IMG/VR virus record: IMGVR_UViG_3300036818_000088
Span: 1 to 64,000 of that record
Direction: 5' to 3' (one strand)
DNA from: a virus
DNA length: 64,000 bases
Of this stretch, positions 7,525 through 14,274 are shown piece by piece; position 1 is the first letter of the stretch; each line of letters opens with the position of its first letter. The position numbers were made by a program, and so were the translations under genes. The notes under the pieces were generated by a model. It saw nothing but the letters and a program-made list of their open reading frames with translations, searched no databases and was not told the origin of the DNA.

Positions 7525-7845
7525 CGGGGCCATCGGGTGCTAACGCCACATGTTCGGCGTAGCCCGAGAAGCCGCTAGCGCGGAGTCGTCACAGCTAGCG
7601 AACAAAAGGGGGCCGGAAGCGCTGAATGCACCGCAGAGATTCGCGATGCATGGGAGGTCAGCGTTCCCGGCCCCACAAGATCGTAGCGGCATAGACCTGA
7701 GAAAAGGAGAGGCCGAGGCGCGGTCGAACTTCGGAAAGTCCGGTGTCCTCATTGAGAACGGCGCCTCGGCCCAAGACGAACTCGGCTACTATAGCCGCCG
7801 TCGCAGCGGCAAAGCAGTAGGAGAGCCCTTCGGGGTACAAGACGA
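7525..7845 (+). ncRNA. Multi-hairpin noncoding region, candidate structured RNA
   Basis: About 350 nt between genes hold a series of strong inverted repeats: 7533-7567 (12 bp with bulges), 7572-7583 (CCGC/GCGG), 7609-7674 (about 16 bp, GGGGCCGG to CCGGCCCC with inner CGCTGA/TCAGCG and ATGCA/TGCAT), 7711-7771 (perfect 11 bp, GGCCGAGGCGC), 7783-7797 (perfect CGGCTA/TAGCCG), 7797-7810 and a UUCG-capped stem at 7826-7835. The last two large stems partly compete. No known RNA class was recognised. The same DNA could instead be a replication-origin structure. Strand is assumed from the flanking operon. Confidence 0.55.
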
Positions 7846-7856
7846 ACAGGAGGACA

Positions 7857-8582
7857 ATGAGTGCCCCACGGCGTCCGCAGAACGCTGCCGAAGCGCAGTT
7901 CTACGATGAGGCGATTGAGGAGGGCTGGCTTCCGATGAAGCGAGGATGGCCCGACTTCTTTCTCAGCCGCGCCGGCGAGATCGCTGTTGTCGAGATCAAG
8001 CCGAAGCATTCGAAACGGCTGAAGTCCGAGCAAATGAAGGTGCTCGAGGCTTTGGCGGGATTCGGCGTGCCAGCCTTCCGCTGGTCGCCTGACGGCGGCT
8101 TCGAGCGAATCGTGCCAGACGCAACATTGGGGGGTAAGGGGGGAGCAGTTTCCTCTTCTAAGAAAACGAAAAGAGGAAAACAACAAACATCTCTTTGGGA
8201 TGGGGGGTCCGGGGGGGGACCCTTTTTGGCCTCTCACTCCGAAGTGGATGCTGTCTGGGCTGCTTATGTCGAATTCATAAAGCCGCGCTGCGAGGTTGCA
8301 GGCGTTGAGGAGAGATCCTTCATCCACGCTGCACTCAAAGCGGCCAGCACCGATGAGGTCATTGCCTGCATCCGGGTTTGCTCTGAGTCCGACTTCCATA
8401 TGAAGCGCGGCCAGTTCAAGAATCGCAAGGGCGGCAAGTACACCGGTATCGGAAAGATCCTCAAGCCTCGGCCTCGTCTTGGCGAAACCCAGCGCTCGCG
8501 CATCGAATGGTGGCTGGACCGCGCCGAAGAGTCCGGCTCCGCCACCGACGAATTCGGCTGGACCGAGGAGGAGAGAACGTAG
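7857..8582 (+). CDS. VRR-NUC-type nuclease fused to a phage replication-protein C-terminal domain
   Basis: A 241-aa protein after an ACAGGAGGACA site. Residues 10-82 match the VRR-NUC/PD-(D/E)XK fold: AEAQFYDEA, GWPDFFL (Asp) and AVVEIKPKH (Glu-x-Lys). A polar linker (about 90-125) is encoded by unusual low-GC and G-run DNA. Residues 128-240 resemble the conserved C-terminal domain of phage replication initiators (IHAALKA, CIRVCSESDFHMKRGQ, GGKYTGIGKILKPR). It stands directly before the helicase loader, so a replication role is likely. Confidence 0.65.
   Translation: MSAPRRPQNAAEAQFYDEAIEEGWLPMKRGWPDFFLSRAGEIAVVEIKPKHSKRLKSEQMKVLEALAGFGVPAFRWSPDGGFERIVPDATLGGKGGAVSSSKKTKRGKQQTSLWDGGSGGGPFLASHSEVDAVWAAYVEFIKPRCEVAGVEERSFIHAALKAASTDEVIACIRVCSESDFHMKRGQFKNRKGGKYTGIGKILKPRPRLGETQRSRIEWWLDRAEESGSATDEFGWTEEERT
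8126..8225 (+). other. Low-GC hairpin and G-tracts within a replication gene, candidate origin
   Basis: Inside the linker of the VRR-NUC/replication gene lie four G-runs (8129-8134, 8138-8143, 8202-8207, 8211-8218) around an A/T-rich inverted repeat, GTTTCCTCTT (8148-8157) and AAGAGGAAAAC (8171-8181). The base composition is unlike anything nearby. Phage origins often lie inside initiator genes, as in lambda O, which makes this a candidate origin. Confidence 0.35.
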
Positions 8583-9334
8583 TGAAGGCGGTTCTGTCAG
8601 ATCGCGGCTCTACCGTTTGCTATATGGCCACGATCACCAAGAACTGCCGCGAATGCGGAGCCCGGCTTCGGCTGCAGCTTCCCGAAGGCGCCTTCACCCG
8701 CCAGATCGCCGAGCACCTGCCCGTGCTCTGCAACTCCTGCGGGGATGCAGCCGAGACCGCGGAAGAGAACCGCAAGCTCCAGGAACGACGTGAGGCCGCT
8801 GAGGCGATGTGCGGCATCCCTAACGCCCGGCGTCTCGGCTGGGATCAGATTGAGGTCGATGATCGAGGGTCGGCTATCGCTGCTGCCCGGCGCTGGGCAG
8901 AGGGCGAGCTGAACGGTCTCTTGCTCTGTGGCCCTGTCGGCACGGGGAAGACGCGGCTGGCCGGGATAGCGGCATGGGATCGCGTCCAACACGGTCACCA
9001 TATTCGCTGGGTCAGCGTCGCTCGCCTGGTCGCAATGGACCGCGCTGGCTTCGGCACCAATGAGAAGGCACAGGCCAGCCGCATCCTCACCGGAGCCTCG
9101 CCGCTCGTCCTCGACGATCTCGACAAGGTCGGCACCAACGCGACGGTCCGCTCGCTGCTCTACCTGGCGATCGACAACCGCATCGAGGCCGGGTCGCCCC
9201 TGCTCGTCACCACCAACCTCAAGCCCGACCAGCTCGCCGAGACCTTCGGCGAGGCGATCTCCTCACGCCTGCGCGGCGACTGCGAGGTCCATGTGCTGGC
9301 CGGGGCCGACCGGCGACAACTCGCCTCGGCGTGA
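8582..9334 (+). CDS. DnaC-like AAA+ helicase loader with N-terminal zinc knuckles
   Basis: GTG at 8582 overlaps the previous stop and has GGAGGAGAG upstream; the ATG at 8624 lacks such a site. Cys22/25 and Cys50/53 form a likely zinc ribbon. Walker A is GPVGTGKT (117-124), Walker B LVLDDLDK (175-182), and LLVTTNL with a following SSRLRG gives sensor and arginine-finger positions. The fold is that of DnaC/IstB-type ATPases, which load the replicative helicase, here presumably the host's since none is seen in the window. Confidence 0.85.
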   Translation: MKAVLSDRGSTVCYMATITKNCRECGARLRLQLPEGAFTRQIAEHLPVLCNSCGDAAETAEENRKLQERREAAEAMCGIPNARRLGWDQIEVDDRGSAIAAARRWAEGELNGLLLCGPVGTGKTRLAGIAAWDRVQHGHHIRWVSVARLVAMDRAGFGTNEKAQASRILTGASPLVLDDLDKVGTNATVRSLLYLAIDNRIEAGSPLLVTTNLKPDQLAETFGEAISSRLRGDCEVHVLAGADRRQLASA

Positions 9335-9681
9335 GTACTCCCCGCCATCAAGGGGAGCGCTGTTCACATTGTGGCGCCACATCGGCAGCGGTTGCGGTGG
9401 AGATCGCGGATCGGATAGCCCGACGCTATGGGTGCGATCTGAGTGAGTTGCGTAGTCCTAATCGCCGCAAGGATTTGGTGACGCTTCGTAAGCTGATCGT
9501 CGCAGTTCTACGCGGCGCTGGGTTCAGCTATCCGGTCATCGGTCGCGCTCTCGACCGCGACCACAGCACCCTCATCCAAAATCAACGAAAGATCGAAGAG
9601 GCTGAAAAGGCGGGCTTTGGTACGGCTGTTCCGGGAATGCCTTGGAATGCAGATCATCCTTGGCTGGTAGATCACCCATGA
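9331..9681 (+). CDS. Stand-alone DnaA domain IV-like DNA-binding protein
   Basis: A 116-aa protein with GTG start overlapping the loader stop. Residues 22-92 match the C-terminal DNA-binding domain of DnaA, including the signature around RDHSTL (77-82). There is no AAA+ domain, and an N-terminal CSHC (11-14) may bind zinc. It could recognise DnaA-box-like sites in the phage origin and recruit the loader encoded upstream, or interfere with host DnaA. The domain call is strong; the role is inferred. Confidence 0.8.
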   Translation: MSTPRHQGERCSHCGATSAAVAVEIADRIARRYGCDLSELRSPNRRKDLVTLRKLIVAVLRGAGFSYPVIGRALDRDHSTLIQNQRKIEEAEKAGFGTAVPGMPWNADHPWLVDHP

Positions 9682-10298
9682 TCGGCAAGTGGACCAAGTC
9701 CCCTGGTGCCGAGCTGCTCGTCTATGCCGAGGTCGGTGGCAAACACATCCCCGCAGGTTCCAAGAACGGCTATGCCGTCCGCTACAAGGACGAACGGGGT
9801 ATCTGGCGGGTGAAGATCATGCGCGACGCCCAAGGCAACGAGAGCGCCTCGGTAACGGTCTCTGACCGCAACCAGAAGAGGCTCGAAAAGCGCGCTGTCG
9901 AGATCCAGGCGGCAGTACTCGGAGGGGCGCGCGGCACCGGCTTCTACATCCCCTCGCGCACGATTCCCCTCGCCGCCATCTGCACTTTCTACACGCCGCA
10001 CCCGAAAGCCCACTACGGCACCGGCGCCAACGCCGACAAGCTGAAGGATTCCGCCCCGGCGTTTCCGATCAGCCCGCCTGACGCGACAAAGCTCTGGAGA
10101 GGATTCGAGGACGCCTTGACCGGCTATATCTGGCACGATGATTCGCGCGTCGTCGGCCAGTTCATCAGCGAGGAATTCGTCGAACGCTGGGAACCGCCAA
10201 TGACTCGATTCTGGCTCTACGCCCTACCGGCGACGGTGGCCGAGCGGCGTGCTGTCGAGGGCGATCCAGTACAGGATTCCCTCCTCGCCGCGACATAG
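9678..10298 (+). CDS. RusA-like Holliday-junction resolvase
   Basis: The start is the ATG at 9678, overlapping the upstream stop. The core PDATKLWRGFEDAL followed by IWHDDSRVV is the RusA signature, with its conserved acidic residues, preceded by a basic beta-rich N-terminus. At 206 aa it is longer than typical RusA (about 120), with an extra N-terminal strand region. It would resolve branched recombination or replication intermediates. Confidence 0.8.
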   Translation: MIGKWTKSPGAELLVYAEVGGKHIPAGSKNGYAVRYKDERGIWRVKIMRDAQGNESASVTVSDRNQKRLEKRAVEIQAAVLGGARGTGFYIPSRTIPLAAICTFYTPHPKAHYGTGANADKLKDSAPAFPISPPDATKLWRGFEDALTGYIWHDDSRVVGQFISEEFVERWEPPMTRFWLYALPATVAERRAVEGDPVQDSLLAAT

Positions 10299-10300
10299 GC

Positions 10301-10330
10301 TATGCTGGCTGAAGCAAATTCACCCGATCA
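10301..10330 (+). promoter_or_regulatory. Promoter-like element with CACCCGATCA decamer
   Basis: TATGCT (10301-10306) could be the -10; the decamer CACCCGATCA is at 10321-10330, followed by AGAGGAG and the ATG at 10343. The gap of 14 nt is longer than the 7-9 nt seen at the other sites, so the exact -10 is less sure here. Confidence 0.45.
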
Positions 10331-10342
10331 AGAGGAGTAGGG

Positions 10343-10534
10343 ATGCCAAAGCTGATCGCCGCCGGTGTACTCATTGCCGTTGGTCTCATCGTGATTGTCT
10401 CGCAGGTCTTTCGCAGCGATCCCAACGTGCCCGTCTTCTTCGGTGGCCTGCTGCTCTGCCTACTCGGCGGCATTGGCTTCTCTGATTCTGAAACCGAAAC
10501 CCAAATCGGCAACTACCGAGAGCGCCGCCGGTGA
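10343..10534 (+). CDS. Small membrane protein, 63 aa
   Basis: First gene behind the decamer motif at 10321. Two hydrophobic helices (about residues 4-22 and 30-46) and a polar tail ending RERRR. AGAGGAG lies six bases before the ATG. No family recognised. The stop overlaps the next GTG. Confidence 0.65.
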   Translation: MPKLIAAGVLIAVGLIVIVSQVFRSDPNVPVFFGGLLLCLLGGIGFSDSETETQIGNYRERRR

Positions 10535-10848
10535 TCGGGAAGCGCTACATCGACGGGGACAAGCTGCTGGAGCGGGCTTTCGGAAGGCTCAACGCGCCAC
10601 GCCCCATCGTCGACTGGCTGAAGCGCCAGCCGAGATCACCGAAGCTGATCGGCCGCCAGAAGGCCGCTGAGATCCTCGGCGTAGGCTCGCCCTACATGAC
10701 CCACTTCATCAAGTCCGGGCAGCTCAAACCGATCAGCGTCGAAGGCGGCAAGGACGCTTATGACGAGATCGAAGTCAAGGCACTCGCGGCGAAGCGAGCG
10801 CGCGAACGTCGGGAGAAGGCGAAGAGGGAGGCTGACGCTCATGCCTGA
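10531..10848 (+). CDS. Excisionase-like helix-turn-helix protein
   Basis: A 105-aa protein with GTGA overlap. Residues 38-80 form a MerR/excisionase-type winged helix: LIGRQKAAEILGV, then YMTHFIKSGQLKPISV. The C-terminal tail is a very basic helix (AAKRARERREKAKREA). It probably binds DNA as a regulator or excisionase; no integrase is visible in the window, so a regulatory role is as likely. Confidence 0.65.
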   Translation: MIGKRYIDGDKLLERAFGRLNAPRPIVDWLKRQPRSPKLIGRQKAAEILGVGSPYMTHFIKSGQLKPISVEGGKDAYDEIEVKALAAKRARERREKAKREADAHA

Positions 10849-11209
10849 CCGCATAGAGGGACTGGAGGAGGAGGTCGAAGCCTCTGCCCGCGTGCTGTAC
10901 CTAAGCCGCTATCCCGACCAGAATTGGATGTGGGTTGATCCGCCGACGAAACACACGTATCGCGGTCTCGCGAGGGCAGCTATCCGCCCCTTCCTCTCCT
11001 CCATCGCCAACCAAGAGCACCGGCTAGTGAGGGAGGCGCTCATGGGGGAGTTCGATCTACGAATTAAGACGGCAGCGCAGAACCGAAATGTATTTATGGT
11101 GGAGAGTTACCAGCGAGCCAAGGACACGACGCTAGCGATCTTCGATGACCTAGATGGCGATGACGGAGAGGCTGTGTCTATTACCCCTACGAGCAAGGAG
11201 GAAGACTGA
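10841..11209 (+). CDS. Hypothetical 122-aa protein upstream of Ku
   Basis: The start is the ATG at 10841, which overlaps the preceding stop; a longer reading upstream is arginine-rich shadow. Predicted helical and acidic at the C-terminus. No domain recognised. Its stop codon overlaps the ATG of the Ku gene by one base, so the two are translationally coupled. Confidence 0.6.
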   Translation: MPDRIEGLEEEVEASARVLYLSRYPDQNWMWVDPPTKHTYRGLARAAIRPFLSSIANQEHRLVREALMGEFDLRIKTAAQNRNVFMVESYQRAKDTTLAIFDDLDGDDGEAVSITPTSKEED

Positions 11210-12105
11210 TGGAGCAGCAGGTAGTCGAGAAGGCCAGCCGCCGCACAACGCTGATTCTCGGCGAGGTGCAAGCGCCGATCGGCCTCTTCAAAGTCAGCCG
11301 CGATCCGGCCCGTGCCCGCGCTTGGCAGAAGCCCCCGGTCGAGGCCGACCCCGAAGACCGCGAACTGGGCGATGCGCTCGCCGGCACGACCCCCAAAGCC
11401 TCCGTCGACAAGGGCAAGCCCACCGGCGGGGAGCCGATGCCGCACCCCGACAAGGCCGCCGAGGAGAAGCCCGAGAAGCCCCGCAAAGGCATCGTCAAGG
11501 CCGACGGCGAGTTCGTCGACCTGACCGAGCAGATCGAGGCGATCGCCGAGCGCACGACGCTCGACTGCCTTGAGGTCGTCTCCTTCATCCGTCGCCAGCA
11601 GGTGCCGCGCGAGCGCATCACCAACGCCTACTACGTCGGCACCGGCACCCGCAAGAAGGGAGAGGGTCATTCACCCACGCAGGTGCTCGCGCTGCTCTAC
11701 CAGGGCTTGAAGCTCCGGGGCCGCGCCGCAGTCGTGCGCTGGGGCATCCGCACCAAATCGGCTGTCGGCGTAATGATCGCCCACGGCTCCGGCTCCCTCG
11801 TCGTGCTGGAGCTTGCCTACGCCGAGAACGTGCTGGCGCCGAACCCCGAGTGCCTCGCCCACCAGCACGTCGCCTTGGATCAGGGCCGAGTCGAGCAGAT
11901 GGCCGACCTGATCGACGCGATGGCAGAGCCGCGGGCCTCGCTCGATGACATCCGTGACCACCGCGCGATGCTCGAGGCAGAGCTAGTAGTGCGCACCGAG
12001 CATGGCGAGCTAGACGACTTCACCGCCGAGACCTATGAGGCTGACGAGCAGCTCGGCGACCTCGCGCATCTGCTTGAGGAGTCCCTGCAGGCCGCTGCCG
12101 CCTAG
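11209..12105 (+). CDS. ku: Ku-like DNA end-binding protein
   Basis: A 298-aa protein resembling prokaryotic Ku. The N-terminal strand pattern (TTLILGEVQAPIGLFKV) matches the start of the Ku barrel. After a Pro/Lys-rich insert, residues about 95-225 carry the core: GIVKADGEFVDL, then LEVVSFI, TNAYYVG, the bridge-type helix TQVLALLYQGLKLRG, VVRWGIRTKSAVGV and SLVVLELAYAENVLAP. Phage Ku proteins are known from mycobacteriophages Omega and Corndog, where they are thought to work with host LigD to join genome ends. No ligase is seen here. Confidence 0.75.
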   Translation: MEQQVVEKASRRTTLILGEVQAPIGLFKVSRDPARARAWQKPPVEADPEDRELGDALAGTTPKASVDKGKPTGGEPMPHPDKAAEEKPEKPRKGIVKADGEFVDLTEQIEAIAERTTLDCLEVVSFIRRQQVPRERITNAYYVGTGTRKKGEGHSPTQVLALLYQGLKLRGRAAVVRWGIRTKSAVGVMIAHGSGSLVVLELAYAENVLAPNPECLAHQHVALDQGRVEQMADLIDAMAEPRASLDDIRDHRAMLEAELVVRTEHGELDDFTAETYEADEQLGDLAHLLEESLQAAAA

Positions 12106-12132
12106 CGCCAACCACGAACCGAAGGAGAACCA

Positions 12133-12834
12133 ATGGCCGAGAAATCCGAGAAAGGCAAGAGCGGCGTCATCGCCAAAAGACATCGCGAGATCCGAGACGC
12201 AGGCCAGCGCCTCGTCTTCGTCGGTCTCGACCTTCCCTCTGAGATCGTCGTCAAGGCACTGAGCGAGTCGACCAAGCAGCCACCGCTCCCCGGCGCTAAG
12301 CCGGCCTCGGAGAAAGAAAAGGAGGCGGAGCTAAAGCGGGTGCTGGAGCTGCTCACCGGCAGCGATGACGATGGCAAGCCCACCATCTCAGTCTGGGTCC
12401 GCGTCGGCGGGATCATCGACGGCAGCCCGACCAAGCCCGACGCCGTCCAAGCTGCGATCGACGTGCCGATGGGCCGCAAGGTGCCGGAGAGACCGTGGCC
12501 GAAAGCGCTCTACGCGAGGAAGGGCCCAGACTGGATTGTCACCCCGCGCTTTTCGACGGTTCCCGGTGGCGCGGCGAACGAACCTGACCTCGAAGAGGAA
12601 ACCTACGTCCCCGTCTCCGCCCTTCTCTCCGATGAGGTTGTAGAGGCGGCGGCTAAGGCTCAATACGAGGACGCCGTTTCTGAAGTCGAGGACGCTTTGG
12701 GTCCCGACGACGAGCATGAACCGGAGGGCGTCTGGGACGCCGAGCGAGACAGCATGAAAGAGCTATTTCGCTCAAAGGTCCGTGTGAACTTCCAGGCCGC
12801 CATAGACCACCTAGGAGGAACCGATGCCCACTGA
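12133..12834 (+). CDS. Hypothetical 233-aa protein
   Basis: ATG preceded by GAAGGAGAA. A central region (IVVKALSEST, then PTISVWVRVGGIIDG) looks like a compact alpha/beta domain; the C-terminal third is strongly acidic. No family recognised. It follows Ku closely and may belong to the same unit. Confidence 0.6.
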   Translation: MAEKSEKGKSGVIAKRHREIRDAGQRLVFVGLDLPSEIVVKALSESTKQPPLPGAKPASEKEKEAELKRVLELLTGSDDDGKPTISVWVRVGGIIDGSPTKPDAVQAAIDVPMGRKVPERPWPKALYARKGPDWIVTPRFSTVPGGAANEPDLEEETYVPVSALLSDEVVEAAAKAQYEDAVSEVEDALGPDDEHEPEGVWDAERDSMKELFRSKVRVNFQAAIDHLGGTDAH

Positions 12835-13045
12835 CCAGACAGAGCAGGTAACCGTGAGTAAGCGTTCGCAGCGGTGTCCATCCTGCGACTCGCCCCACGC
12901 CTCTCGCTTCCCCGCAACGGCCTTCGAGGGCGAAGCGCTCGCCTGCGCGGACGAGTGGCACCTGACCGACCCGCAGTCACCGCCTACCGAGACCATGCAC
13001 TCGCTAGTCGAGCGAGGCCGAAAGAACGAGGCCGGCCGTGTCTAG
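12824..13045 (+). CDS. Small zinc-knuckle protein, 73 aa
   Basis: ATG overlaps the previous gene by 11 bases, with AGGAGGAAC upstream. CPSC (about residue 18-21) with a later Cys/His (FEGEALACADEWH) suggests one zinc. Function unknown; it belongs to a large set of zinc-knuckle miniproteins in this genome. Confidence 0.6.
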   Translation: MPTDQTEQVTVSKRSQRCPSCDSPHASRFPATAFEGEALACADEWHLTDPQSPPTETMHSLVERGRKNEAGRV

Positions 13046-13397
13046 TCATACGACAGAGCAGGTAACACAGTCCACTGAGGTACCGGAGGAGGCGATTGCG
13101 GCGGTGCTGGCGAGCGTCCTTGGCAAGGAAGCCGCCCGCGCATTGGTCGCTGGTCCGTCTTGGATGCACGACGCGGCCATGAAAGCCCTTCGAGATGCCG
13201 CCCCAGCCCTTCGCAAACAAGGAGCCGAGGAAGAGAGAGAGCGGCTACTGGCGATCGTCAAGCAGTTCCACAATAACGCGGTTCGCAGCAAGATTGTGGC
13301 CGAGGAGCAGAACGAAGATTCGTCAGTCGAGTCGATCCGAGTCGGAGAGTTGCGAGAAGTCTTCGTCGCCCTAACCGACAACCAGGAGGCTTCCTGA
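13038..13397 (+). CDS. Hypothetical 119-aa protein of a repeated small-protein family
   Basis: GTG start overlapping the previous stop. It contains AAPALRKQGAEEERERLLAI, related to the products of 13624, 24972 and 25806, which suggests a family spread by duplication. The final residues DNQEAS are encoded by the ribosome-binding site of the next gene (CAGGAGG). Helical, soluble, function unknown. Confidence 0.6.
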   Translation: MSSHTTEQVTQSTEVPEEAIAAVLASVLGKEAARALVAGPSWMHDAAMKALRDAAPALRKQGAEEERERLLAIVKQFHNNAVRSKIVAEEQNEDSSVESIRVGELREVFVALTDNQEAS

Positions 13398-13624
13398 TGG
13401 CAACGGTCGCTGAAGTGAAAAAGGAACGCGAGGCTCCGACCGTCGCGGTTGAGCTAACCGAGCGCGAGCTTCTCCGCGTGATGAAGGCGGCGACGGCCGA
13501 TGAGGTCCGCTGCGAGCAGGCCAGCGACATGGCCCTGAGCAGCATCGGGGAGCCTGCCGTCTACACGCTCGCGGAGAAGCTGCAAGGCGCATTTCGCAGC
13601 GCGGACTTCGGGGAGACTCCCTGA
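13397..13624 (+). CDS. Hypothetical 75-aa protein
   Basis: ATG overlaps the previous stop and is preceded by CAGGAGG. Contains VAVELTERELLRVMKAATADEVRCEQASDMALSSI, a helical pattern without a known signature. Stop overlaps the next ATG by one base. Confidence 0.6.
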   Translation: MATVAEVKKEREAPTVAVELTERELLRVMKAATADEVRCEQASDMALSSIGEPAVYTLAEKLQGAFRSADFGETP

Positions 13625-14274
13625 TGGCCGGGTGGAGCGAGCAGTGGACGCTGCGGTCAAAGTCGGAGCCGCCGTACGTGATGACGAAGGGTGGTCCCGC
13701 CATCTACGGCGACCAAACCGTAGAGGTCGTCCCCAAGCTAGAGGCCGAGCAGCAGATCGACAACGCCCTCAAACAGGGAGCCGACCAGGAGCGTCAGCGA
13801 TTCTTTGCACTACTCGACAAAGAGATTGTGATCGCCGAAGCGGTGAGCCATCGCGCCCACGTGAACGTCCTCAAGAGCTTCCAGTCTGCGGTGCTAGCAG
13901 CCAACCAGGAGGTTCCGATGCCAGCTAAAGCGCCTAAAGAATGGCCAGAGCGCCTGAATCTCTCCGCTCTGACGAATGCGTTTGCGACCTTCCCTGATGA
14001 GCGCGAGGAGGACGGTGCTCAAAGCCGCCGCCCTTATGTGCGGGCGGATATCGCTGCGCAAGCTGTTCTCCAGGCCCAAGCAGAGGATGCCCAGCCGGAG
14101 CGTCAGCGGCTTAAGGAGGCGCTGGAGAAGCAGATCAAACTTCGCATCGACGGTGAGGAACGCGGCCAGAAAGCGGCGAAGGAGATCGGCTCAATCGAGA
14201 AAAGTCTCGGGCACAACGCCGCCCGCGAAGCCTACGAAAGTGTCCTCGCCGTCCTGGAGGCCGATCGTGGCTGA
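13624..14274 (+). CDS. Hypothetical 216-aa protein, apparent fusion of two small genes
   Basis: The first 97 residues end in AANQEVP, the same kind of tail found at the natural C-termini of related genes (DNQEAS, DNQEAH, DNQETP). Directly after comes ATG at 13918 with a CAGGAGG site, as if a downstream gene began there, but the expected stop (TGATG) reads CGATG. The reading frame therefore runs through into a second domain. The internal ATG may still be used. Both halves are helical and of unknown function. Confidence 0.55.
   Translation: MAGWSEQWTLRSKSEPPYVMTKGGPAIYGDQTVEVVPKLEAEQQIDNALKQGADQERQRFFALLDKEIVIAEAVSHRAHVNVLKSFQSAVLAANQEVPMPAKAPKEWPERLNLSALTNAFATFPDEREEDGAQSRRPYVRADIAAQAVLQAQAEDAQPERQRLKEALEKQIKLRIDGEERGQKAAKEIGSIEKSLGHNAAREAYESVLAVLEADRG

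Noticed and set aside
7729-7745. TTCGGAAAGTCCGGTG resembles the RNase P RNA conserved region I (GGAAAGUCC).
   Set aside because: The partner region (ACAGAA-type CR-V) and the P4 pairing were not found downstream, and the segment forms its own small hairpin.
6323-7845. HNH gene followed by structured RNA, as in IscB/omega-RNA loci.
   Set aside because: The protein has no RuvC or PLMP domain and a gene of unrelated type lies between them.
7550-7909. A 119-codon open frame across the structured region.
   Set aside because: No ribosome-binding site, start in a hairpin loop, overlap with the well-supported 7857 gene and un-protein-like composition.
13976-14266. Upstream extension of the 14267 gene.
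   Set aside because: Arginine/serine-rich shadow of the 13624 gene; the GTG at 14267 has a ribosome-binding site and stop overlap.
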